DNA from: a bacterium
GTDB taxonomy: Bacteria; Planctomycetota; UBA11346
Length of the DNA stretch: 20,230 nucleotides
Assembly: GCA_020049615.1 (NCBI GenBank)
Contig: JAIFKN010000080.1
Coordinates: forward strand, 1-20,230
Reading direction: 5' to 3'
The translations under genes and the position numbers were made by a program. A model generated the notes under the pieces. It was not told the DNA's origin and searched no databases. It saw only the letters and a list, made by a program, of their open reading frames with translations. Below are positions 1 to 5,869 of the stretch, one piece after another. The stretch's first letter is position 1, and the number at the start of each line of letters is the position of its first letter.

Positions 1-1835
1 CCGCGCTTGATCGCTTCGTCGAGGTAGACCGAGTTGAGCACCTGGCGGGCGTAGGGCTTCACCCCGAAGCTGATGTTCGACAGGCCGAGGATATAGCCGG
101 CGTCGGGCAGGCGCTGCTTCAGCAGTTCGATCGCCTCCAGCGTCCACAGGCCGAGCTTCCGGGTGTCCTCGTCGCCCTGGGTGATGGGGAAGGTCAGCAG
201 GTCGAAGAGGATCGAGCTGCCGGGGATGCCGTGGCGTTCGGTGATCAGCTTGTACAGGCGTTCGGCGATGGCGAGCTTGCGCTCGACCGACTTGGCCATG
301 CCGGCCTCGCGGTCCTCGTCGATGGTCAGCGCGACCAGCGCGGCGCCGTGGCGCTTGGCCAGGCGGCAGACCTTGTCGAGCTTCTCCTCGCCGTCCTCGA
401 GGTTGACCGAGTTGATGATGGCGCGGCCACCGAGGCGCTTGAGCGCGATCTCCATCACGTCGGTCTGGGTCGAGTCGACCATGATAGGGATCTGCACCGC
501 AGTGGCGAAGCGGCCCATCACCGCATCCATGTCCTTGCGCTCGTCGCGGCCGGTCCACGCCACCGAGACGTCGAGCACGTGGCAGCCCTCGGCGACCTGC
601 TCCTGGGCCAGGTTGACCATGCCGTCGAAGTCGTCCTTGAACAGCAGCTCGCGGAAGGCCTTCGAGCCGGTGGCGTTGGTGCGTTCGCCGACGATGAGCA
701 GGCCGGTGTCCTGCCTGATCGTCGCGGCGGTGTAGAGGCTGGAGAGCTGGGCCGGGAAGCTGTCGCGGCGCTTCTGCCCGGGGGCGGCGCCGTGCAGGCG
801 GTCGGCCACCGCCTTGATGTGCGCCGGCGTGGTGCCGCAGCAGCCACCGATCAGATTGACGCCGTAGTCCTTGACGAAGCGCTCGTGCCAGCGCGCCAGC
901 TCGTCCGGGGTGAGGTCGTAGACCGCCTTGCCGCCTTCGTTGCGCGGCAGCCCGGCGTTGGGCAGGCACGAGACCCAGCGCGTGGCGCCGGCCGCCAGGG
1001 TGCGGATGTGCGAGTCCATCAGGTCGGGGCCGGTGGCGCAGTTGACGCCGACGATGTCGACCGGCAGCGACTCCAGCGCGGTCAGCGCGCCGGCGATGTC
1101 GGTACCGGCCAGCATCGTGCCGGTGGTCTCGATCGTCACCTGGGCCTGGATCGGCACTTCGCGGCCGAGGTCGGCCATGGCAGCGCGGGCGCCGAGGATG
1201 GCGGCGCGCACCTGCAGGATGTCCTGCGCCGTCTCGATCAGGATGAGGTCGACGCCGCCGCGCAGCAGGCCGCGCGAGCCGACCCGGTAGCTCTCGACCA
1301 GGGCGTCGAAGCCGATGTGGCCGAGCGACGGCATCTTGGTGCCGGAGCCGAGCGAGCCGGCGGCGAAGCGCGGGCGCTGCGCGGTTGAGAAGTCGTCGCA
1401 GGCCAGGCGGGCGGCGCGGCCGGCGAGTTCGGACAGCTGTTCGGCCTGGTCGGCGAGGGCGAACTCGGCCAGGGCGTGCGGCACGGCGTTGAACGAGTGC
1501 GTCTCGACCACGTCGGCGCCGGCCTCGAGGTAGCGGCGGTGGATGGTGCCGGCGATCTCCGGCCGGGTGCGGTGGATCAGTTCGACGCAGCCGTCCTGGG
1601 CGCCGGTGCCGAGATCGCTCGGCGCGAGGTCGAACTTGAACAGCTCGGTGCCGAAGCCGCCGTCGTAGATCAGCACCCGTTCGCGCAACGCGGCGAGGAA
1701 AGGGAACTGCGCGGCGCGCGCATCGCGGCGGTAGCCGAGGTGGTTCACCACCTCGCGCGGATCGAGGCGCGGCACGCCGCCGTGATGCGGGCAGAGATTG
1801 TCGCAGATGTGGCCGGGCAGGTCGTGGTCAGTCAT
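1..1835 (-). CDS. metH: Methionine synthase, cobalamin-dependent (MetH), N-terminal 611 residues, 3' end beyond window
   Basis: Transfers a methyl group from methyltetrahydrofolate via cobalamin to homocysteine; cytosolic. The visible part holds the homocysteine-binding barrel (about residues 50-345) with its zinc ligands: C266 in NCATGP and C332/C333 in GGCCGTTPAH. It is followed by the pterin-binding barrel (from about 375) with GERTNATGSKAFRELL, VDSTQTD and INSVNLEDGEEK. The frame stays open to the window edge, so the cobalamin-binding and reactivation domains, if present, lie outside. The ATG at 1835 is the only ATG start giving the whole first domain. It adds roughly 40 residues ahead of the usual family start, including a CDNLCPHH cluster. 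GTG codons near residue 29 are alternative starts. No Shine-Dalgarno is visible; the ATG lies inside the terminal hexamer of the intergenic repeat. It is downstream of, and co-oriented with, the ArsR-methyltransferase regulator, probably its target. Identity is firm; the exact start is less so. Confidence 0.95.
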   Translation of the reverse strand, partial: MTDHDLPGHICDNLCPHHGGVPRLDPREVVNHLGYRRDARAAQFPFLAALRERVLIYDGGFGTELFKFDLAPSDLGTGAQDGCVELIHRTRPEIAGTIHRRYLEAGADVVETHSFNAVPHALAEFALADQAEQLSELAGRAARLACDDFSTAQRPRFAAGSLGSGTKMPSLGHIGFDALVESYRVGSRGLLRGGVDLILIETAQDILQVRAAILGARAAMADLGREVPIQAQVTIETTGTMLAGTDIAGALTALESLPVDIVGVNCATGPDLMDSHIRTLAAGATRWVSCLPNAGLPRNEGGKAVYDLTPDELARWHERFVKDYGVNLIGGCCGTTPAHIKAVADRLHGAAPGQKRRDSFPAQLSSLYTAATIRQDTGLLIVGERTNATGSKAFRELLFKDDFDGMVNLAQEQVAEGCHVLDVSVAWTGRDERKDMDAVMGRFATAVQIPIMVDSTQTDVMEIALKRLGGRAIINSVNLEDGEEKLDKVCRLAKRHGAALVALTIDEDREAGMAKSVERKLAIAERLYKLITERHGIPGSSILFDLLTFPITQGDEDTRKLGLWTLEAIELLKQRLPDAGYILGLSNISFGVKPYARQVLNSVYLDEAIKR

Positions 1836-1962
1836 TGCAGCGTTTCGGGTTTCGAGTTTCGGGTTTCGAGGTCCCAAGGCAGGCCCTGCCGCGCCGTTGC
1901 CGCGCTTGCGGGTCGCAAAGGGCTCGAAAATCGAAACCCGAAACCCGAAACCTGTGGCAATG
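1833..1962. repeat. Intergenic palindromic heptad-repeat element 1
   Basis: Two inverted arms, each of four 7-bp units. The left arm (1841-1870) repeats GTTTCGG/GTTTCGA. The right arm (1923-1952) is its inverted counterpart, with 26 of 30 positions complementary. Between them is a core of about 52 bp with its own hairpins, such as TTGCG-GGT-CGCAA at 1906-1918. The outer ends form a 6-bp inverted repeat: CATTGC at 1833-1838 and GCAATG at 1957-1962. The element fills almost exactly the space between the regulator's stop codon (1965-1967) and the metH start codon, which overlaps the left terminus. Read as RNA it would form a long imperfect stem-loop between the two cistrons. Similar heptad repeats are, from memory, a frequent source of spurious ORFs in diverse bacterial genomes; function is unknown. 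Confidence 0.8.
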
Positions 1963-1964
1963 GT

Positions 1965-2882
1965 TCACGCCTTGTCCGCCGTCATCAGGATCGACTGGAA
2001 GCGCGGGGCACGCGCCTCGGCCGGGAGATGGACCAGGCGCGGCTTGGCGCACCACGGCTTGAGCCAGCCGCGCAGGTCGGCATCGCGGAAGCCGCGGTGG
2101 CGGTGGCCGTAGCGCGCCGCCTCCTCGTGCTCGTGCTCGGCCAGGGTCAGCAGCAGCAGACGGCCGTGCGGGGCGAGCACTCGGCCGCACTCGTGCAGCA
2201 CCTCCGACGGTGCTTCCACGTACTGCAGCGACTGCAGCAGCAGCACGGTGTCCTGACTGGCATCCTTGAGCGGCAGCCGCTCGCCGGCGGCCTCGATCCA
2301 GGTGACATTGGCCAGGCTGGCATCGGCGCAGCGCGCCCGTCCGGCGGCGACCATCGCCGGCGACGGATCGATGCAGGTCAGGCTGGTCGAGGCCGAGGCC
2401 AGCAACCCGGCCAGTGCGCCGTCGCCGGCGCCGATGTCGCAGCAGCGTCCGAAGCGGCCGGCGGCGGCGAAGGCGTGCGCCAGGCTGTCCCAGGTGCGGC
2501 CCGGGGCGTATTCGCGGTGCAGGCATCCGGCGACGCGCGCCACCCAATCCTGACCCATGGCGGCACGGTGCCGTTCCAGGGTGCGCAGGTCGGCGCCGAT
2601 CGCCGGGTCGCCTTGTGACAGTTGGCGGGCGGCCGCCCAGGCCAGACGCAGGGTCTCGGGTGCGTCGTCACGCAGCCGGTAGCGATGGGCGCTGCCCTCG
2701 GCGACGTCGTGGACGAGGCCGGCCTGCTTGAGCTTGGCCAAGTGGCCGCTGATCGAACTCTGGCCGAGGTCGAGGACCGCGGTCAGTTCGGCTACAGTGA
2801 GCGGCTCGCGTTCCAGCAGATGCAGCAGGCGCAGTCGTGTCTCGTCGGCGAGGAGACGCAGGGATCCGGCACAGGCAGGCAT
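1965..2882 (-). CDS. ArsR-family regulator fused to a SAM-dependent methyltransferase domain (SahR-like)
   Basis: 305 residues. Residues 1-75 are a winged-helix ArsR/SmtB DNA-binding domain (LADETRLRLLHLLEREPLTV, then recognition helix QSSISGHLAKLKQAGLV). Residues 145-250 are a class I methyltransferase fold with motif I CCDIGAGDGALAGLLA and the acidic residue of motif II in CIDPSPAMV. No metal-binding cysteine pair of the ArsR type is seen in the recognition helix. Known family context: ArsR proteins of the SahR type sense S-adenosylhomocysteine and control methionine/SAM-cycle genes. Position directly upstream of metH on the same strand supports that role by inference. The ATG at 2882 gives the canonical domain start; the frame is open far upstream, but that part is antisense-like sequence overlapping the next gene. 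No Shine-Dalgarno precedes it, and a promoter-like -10 ends four bases before the ATG. Whether the methyltransferase half is catalytic or only a ligand sensor is unknown. Confidence 0.9.
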   Translation of the reverse strand: MPACAGSLRLLADETRLRLLHLLEREPLTVAELTAVLDLGQSSISGHLAKLKQAGLVHDVAEGSAHRYRLRDDAPETLRLAWAAARQLSQGDPAIGADLRTLERHRAAMGQDWVARVAGCLHREYAPGRTWDSLAHAFAAAGRFGRCCDIGAGDGALAGLLASASTSLTCIDPSPAMVAAGRARCADASLANVTWIEAAGERLPLKDASQDTVLLLQSLQYVEAPSEVLHECGRVLAPHGRLLLLTLAEHEHEEAARYGHRHRGFRDADLRGWLKPWCAKPRLVHLPAEARAPRFQSILMTADKA

Positions 2883-2886
2883 GTGT

Positions 2887-2916
2887 ATATCATTGCATCG
2901 CGATGGAACGATGCAA
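2887..2916 (-). promoter_or_regulatory. Putative promoter with perfect inverted-repeat operator upstream of the ArsR-methyltransferase gene
   Basis: On the minus strand, TTGCAT (2916-2911) and TGATAT (2892-2887) form a -35/-10 pair with an 18-bp spacer. A perfect 8-bp inverted repeat TTGCATCG-N8-CGATGCAA spans 2893-2916, covering the -35 and reaching the edge of the -10. This is the geometry expected of an autorepressor site. Only four bases separate the -10 from the ATG, which would give a leaderless or nearly leaderless transcript. The repeat is read directly; its role is inferred. Confidence 0.5.
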
Positions 2917-2922
2917 GCCGGA

Positions 2923-3993
2923 TCACCTCGGCAGGCGCCGCCAGGCCAGCTCCGCCAGCATGGCGGCGATGGCCGAGGCGTCATCCATCGAGACGGCCCC
3001 GTCGTCGGCGCGCCAGCGTGCCGCGTCAAGTATGGTGAGCAGCCGCAGCATGCCCAGCTGGTCGGACGGCAGCCACTCGCCGACCGCTTGCCAGGCCATG
3101 CCCCAGAAGGCGCCAGGTTGCTGGCTGACCAGGGCCCGGGCGGCGCGCTGGGCCAGGGTGATGTCGCCGGTAGCAATGGCCGGGGCGAAAGGCCGCTGGC
3201 TCTGGTCGAGGCTCTTGCGGATCGGGCGGAGCCGCCCGTGCGCATGCAACCACCAGAGGCGGTGGTTGAGCTGCGAGATCATGGTGACCAGGGACTCGGT
3301 CGGAACCAGGGGGACGAGACGTTCGCTGGCGGTGGTGCCGATGAGCAGGCCGGCGAGGTCCCCGCGGATGTCGTGGTGCTCGTGCAGCAATTGGACGGTC
3401 AGAGAGCCCAGCACCCAGCACAGCGTCTCGAGATCGACCTGCATACCGAGGTGCTCGGCGAGCAGCAGATAGGCGGCCAACGCATCGTCACTGCCGATGA
3501 CGCCACGCAGGCTGGCGACGCTCGGAGTGAGCGTGCCGTAATGGGTGGGCACCCGCTTCTGCCATTCACGCAGCTGGAAAGCGGTCAAGGCGGCAGCGTC
3601 ATCGCCCCGCCTGGCGGCGATGCCGTTGAGCAGCTGGGTGCGGAGCAACGGACGTTCGTCCGTACCGCAGTGCGGCCACAGCTGCACCAGGCACCAGAGC
3701 GCAGACGTGTTCAGCGCCTGATCGGCAGGATGGGCAATGAGGGCCGGGATGAGCTGGGCGCACAGTCCGGCCTCGTCCTCGGGGACGGCCTGCTGGTTCA
3801 GCGGATGGGCGTAGGCCGGCGACTGGTCCGGTTCGGCGGCCAGGCAGCGTTCAAGGATGGTCCGCCGCAGATCCTCCGGGCAGTCGGGGTCGTCGTGCAG
3901 GCGGCAGGCGAGGACCGAGGCGATCGCATTCCCGGCCAGGCCGCTGCCGGTGAGGATGCGCGCTATGGCGAGCCGGGCGGTGGCGTGGTGCAC
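2923..3993 (-). CDS. Uncharacterised protein, about 356 residues, probably all-helical
   Basis: I do not recognise the family. The product is rich in Leu/Ala helices with no signal peptide or clear membrane segment. Notable features are a cysteine/histidine-bearing stretch (WCLVQLWPHCG), a histidine cluster LLHEHHDIRGDL in the middle and a tryptophan-rich segment (RLWWLHAHGRL). The frame is open from 4134, but the extra 47 codons translate the adjacent repeat element. I therefore prefer the GTG at 3993, just before HHATARLAIARIL; GTG 4134 is the alternative. No good Shine-Dalgarno supports either. The stop lies 40 bp upstream of the ArsR-methyltransferase start, so read-through into that regulator and metH is possible. 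Steady codon usage and the absence of any better opposite-strand gene support it being real. Confidence 0.65.
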   Translation of the reverse strand: MHHATARLAIARILTGSGLAGNAIASVLACRLHDDPDCPEDLRRTILERCLAAEPDQSPAYAHPLNQQAVPEDEAGLCAQLIPALIAHPADQALNTSALWCLVQLWPHCGTDERPLLRTQLLNGIAARRGDDAAALTAFQLREWQKRVPTHYGTLTPSVASLRGVIGSDDALAAYLLLAEHLGMQVDLETLCWVLGSLTVQLLHEHHDIRGDLAGLLIGTTASERLVPLVPTESLVTMISQLNHRLWWLHAHGRLRPIRKSLDQSQRPFAPAIATGDITLAQRAARALVSQQPGAFWGMAWQAVGEWLPSDQLGMLRLLTILDAARWRADDGAVSMDDASAIAAMLAELAWRRLPR

Positions 3994-4031
3994 GGTGCGG
4001 GACCGTAGGCGGGGGATGGGGCGGGCAAGGT

Positions 4032-4199
4032 CATTGCCACGTGCATTGCCCCCAGGGGTGAGGGTTAGGGTCGTGGCGCGGTAGCGCCACGGACCAAGAA
4101 GGACTGCCTCTTTCTTGCGCGACAATGGAGACACCCTGTCCGGCGGCAGCGATTCGATCCTACGACCCTAACCCCTAACCCCTAACCCCTGGGGCAATG
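4032..4199. repeat. Intergenic palindromic heptad-repeat element 2, telomere-like CCCTAAC units
   Basis: The left arm (4044-4074) carries CATTGC, an AGGGG block and GGGTTAGGG. The right arm (4162-4199) is its inverse: ACGAC, then three CCCTAAC units, CCCCTGGGG and a terminal GCAATG. The right arm is exactly one 7-bp unit longer than the left. A second CATTGCCAC copy starts at 4032 and matches the inverted right end of element 1. The core is about 87 bp and begins with a strong hairpin. The terminal GCAATG contains the eboE start codon. The shared termini and the GTTNNGG unit shape (GTTTCGG in element 1, GTTAGGG here) indicate that the two elements belong to one class despite different unit sequences. 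Confidence 0.8.
4072..4091. other. Perfect 8-bp hairpin inside element 2
   Basis: CGTGGCGC, a GGTA loop, then GCGCCACG. The stem overlaps the last bases of the left heptad arm, so local hairpin and full-element pairing would compete. There is no T-run, so it is not a standard intrinsic terminator. Confidence 0.6.
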
Positions 4200-5357
4200 G
4201 TGTCCGCACCCCTCGCCTATTCGACCAATCTGCACGCCGCCGAATCGGCCGAGGAGATCAGCGCCGCGCTCGAGCGCTTCGCCGGTCCGCTGCGCCGGCG
4301 GCTCGGCTGGGACCGGCTCGGCGTCGACCTGCGTCTGGGCAGCGCGGCGCTGCGCGGCGACCTCGTCCAGCTGCGCCGTACGCTCGACGCGCAGCGGCTG
4401 TCGGCTCACACGCTCAACGGCTTCCCGCTGCGGCCGTTCCAGGCCGCCCGGGTCAAAGAGGACGCCTACCTGCCCGACTGGAGCGAGCCGCAGCGCCTGG
4501 CTGACAGCTTGCTGCTGATCGATGCAGCGCTGCTGCTTTGCGACGATGCCGAGGTCACCGTCTCGACCTGTCCGGGATCCTTCCGCCCGCTCGGGCCGGG
4601 CCGCAATGACGCGTGCGCCTTCGCCCGTGCCCTCGGCCGCTGGGCGGCGGCGGCGCATCGCGCGCGCGCGCGCACCGGCCGCAGCGTGGTCCTGTGCCCG
4701 GAGCCGGAACCGTGGTGCCAGTTGGAGACGAGCTGGGAGGTCGCCGCCTTCTGGTGCGGCCCGCTGGCGGTTGACGGGGCCGCCGCCGCCGCCGCCGCCC
4801 TCGATGGCGATGCCGCCGCCGGCCGCGCAGCCATCGCTCGCCACCTCGCGGTCTGCTTCGACACCTGCCACATATCGCTCGCCTTCGAGGGGCAGGCCGA
4901 AGCGGTGGCCCGGCTGCACGCCGCCGGGGCGCGCATTGCCAAGGTCCAGGTCTCGGCCGCACCGCAGGCCGCGGCGGCCGATGCAGCGCAGGTCGCGGCG
5001 CTGGCCGGCATGGCCGAGCCGCGCTTCCTGCACCAGTCGGCCGCCAGCGATGGCCGCGGCGGGCTTTCCCGCTGTGTCGATCTCGAGGGGCTCGGCGCCT
5101 GCCTCGCCCGGCTGCCGGCGGCGCACGAGGTGCGCAGTCACTTCCATGTCCCGATCGACGCTGCCCGCCTGGGCAACGGACTCGCCACCACCGCCGCCGA
5201 CAGCCGCGCCGGATTGGCCGCTTGCCTCGCTGAAGGCTGCGCCCACATCGCGGTCGAGACGTACACCTGGCCGCTGCTCGCCGCCGATGAGGAGTCCAGG
5301 CTGGCAGGCACGCAGCGCGAGCTTTCCACTCTGCTGCACTGGTGCGATGGAACCTGA
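4197..5357 (+). CDS. eboE: EboE-like metabolite-traffic protein (TIM-barrel, sugar-phosphate isomerase-like)
   Basis: 386 residues. The sequence follows the EboE family along its length: LAYSTNLH near the N terminus, LNGFPLRPF and VKEDAYLPDW (about 73-95), STCPGSFRPL (123-132), CPEPEPWCQLETSWEV (168-182), VCFDTCHISLAFE (219-231), RSHFHVPI (313-320) and VETYTWPLL (353-361). The conserved acidic, histidine and cysteine positions suggest a metal-binding barrel related to xylose isomerase-like folds. EboE is usually encoded in eboABCDEF clusters linked to export of cyanobacterial scytonemin precursors and other metabolites; no other ebo gene is visible here. Family members start only a few residues before the YSTNLH-like motif, so ATG 4197 (or GTG 4200) is right even though no Shine-Dalgarno exists and the ATG lies in the terminus of element 2. 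It contains (CG)7 at 4659-4672 and (GCC)7 at 4779-4799, which encode Arg/Ala runs. Confidence 0.85.
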   Translation: MVSAPLAYSTNLHAAESAEEISAALERFAGPLRRRLGWDRLGVDLRLGSAALRGDLVQLRRTLDAQRLSAHTLNGFPLRPFQAARVKEDAYLPDWSEPQRLADSLLLIDAALLLCDDAEVTVSTCPGSFRPLGPGRNDACAFARALGRWAAAAHRARARTGRSVVLCPEPEPWCQLETSWEVAAFWCGPLAVDGAAAAAAALDGDAAAGRAAIARHLAVCFDTCHISLAFEGQAEAVARLHAAGARIAKVQVSAAPQAAAADAAQVAALAGMAEPRFLHQSAASDGRGGLSRCVDLEGLGACLARLPAAHEVRSHFHVPIDAARLGNGLATTAADSRAGLAACLAEGCAHIAVETYTWPLLAADEESRLAGTQRELSTLLHWCDGT

Positions 5358-5853
5358 CGGCACGTGGCGCTACCAGTGGCCGGCGGGGACGCGCTTCCTC
5401 GCCGAGATCGACGGCTTGCTCACGGTCGCCGGCCGTCGGGTGATCGATCTCGGCTGTGGACAGGGCCGGCTCGGTCGCTGGGCGTTGGGGGCCGGCGCCG
5501 CCGAGGTGCTGTTCGCCGACCACTCTTCCGAGGCCCTCGCGCTCATCCCCGAGCTCCCCGGCGCACGCCGGCTGCAGCATGCCTGGGGCGAGCCGCTGCC
5601 GCCCTGCGACGTGCTGCTGGGGGGCGACATCCTCTATCGTCCGGCCGTGTTCCCGCTGCTGCTCGACTCGGTGGCCAGCGCCCTGGCCACGCCGGATGCG
5701 ACCGCCTGGCTGGTCGACCCGCGCTCCACCCTGGAGCCCGAGCTGCCGCTGTTGGCGGCCGCGCGCGGATTGCGCTGGGACAGCCGACGTCGCGGCTCCG
5801 GATACACGCTGGTCTGCGCAGGTCTGCTGCCTTGCGGAAGTCGAGTTGTTTGA
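5347..5853 (+). CDS. Small class I SAM-dependent methyltransferase (protein-lysine methyltransferase-like)
   Basis: 168 residues. Motif I is VIDLGCGQGRLGRWAL (32-47), motif II is LFADHSSEAL (55-64), and the post-motif CDVLLGGDILYRPAVF (87-102) resembles the D-x-x-x-x-D-I-L-Y signature of the METTL21/ETFB-lysine methyltransferase group (Methyltransf_16). That group methylates protein lysines, so a protein substrate is possible but not shown. The ATG at 5347 overlaps the end of eboE by 11 bp in another frame, a sign of translational coupling. The frame is open upstream inside eboE, but that part is shadow coding. It ends 16 bp before the glycosyltransferase start. It is short for the class, lacking extra N- or C-terminal domains. 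Methyltransferase identity is firm; substrate unknown. Confidence 0.82.
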   Translation: MEPDGTWRYQWPAGTRFLAEIDGLLTVAGRRVIDLGCGQGRLGRWALGAGAAEVLFADHSSEALALIPELPGARRLQHAWGEPLPPCDVLLGGDILYRPAVFPLLLDSVASALATPDATAWLVDPRSTLEPELPLLAAARGLRWDSRRRGSGYTLVCAGLLPCGSRVV

Positions 5854-5869
5854 CACACTGCTGCGCTTC

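Noticed and set aside
1841..1952. CRISPR array or REP/BIME element
   Set aside because: Units are 7 bp with no spacers, so not CRISPR. The GTAG-type REP head and a RAYT transposase are absent.
1833..1962. Intrinsic terminator between the regulator and metH
   Set aside because: The inverted arms could form a long stem, but there is no T-run after it and the stem is interrupted by a core of about 52 bases. An attenuator or processing role remains possible.
231..2618. Long plus-strand frames over metH and the ArsR-methyltransferase gene
   Set aside because: They mirror clearly conserved minus-strand genes. One also translates the heptad repeats as alternating peptides, a known type of spurious product.
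3994..4134. N-terminal extension of the uncharacterised protein from GTG 4134
   Set aside because: The extra codons translate the heptad arm and core of element 2 and so look non-coding; kept only as an alternative start.
1842..4190. Integron attC sites (GTTAGGG and CCCTAAC resemble the GTTRRRY/RYYYAAC core sites)
   Set aside because: The last (or first) base of the core consensus does not match, the units are in tandem rather than single R'/R'' boxes, the two elements differ in sequence, and no integrase or cassette array is present.
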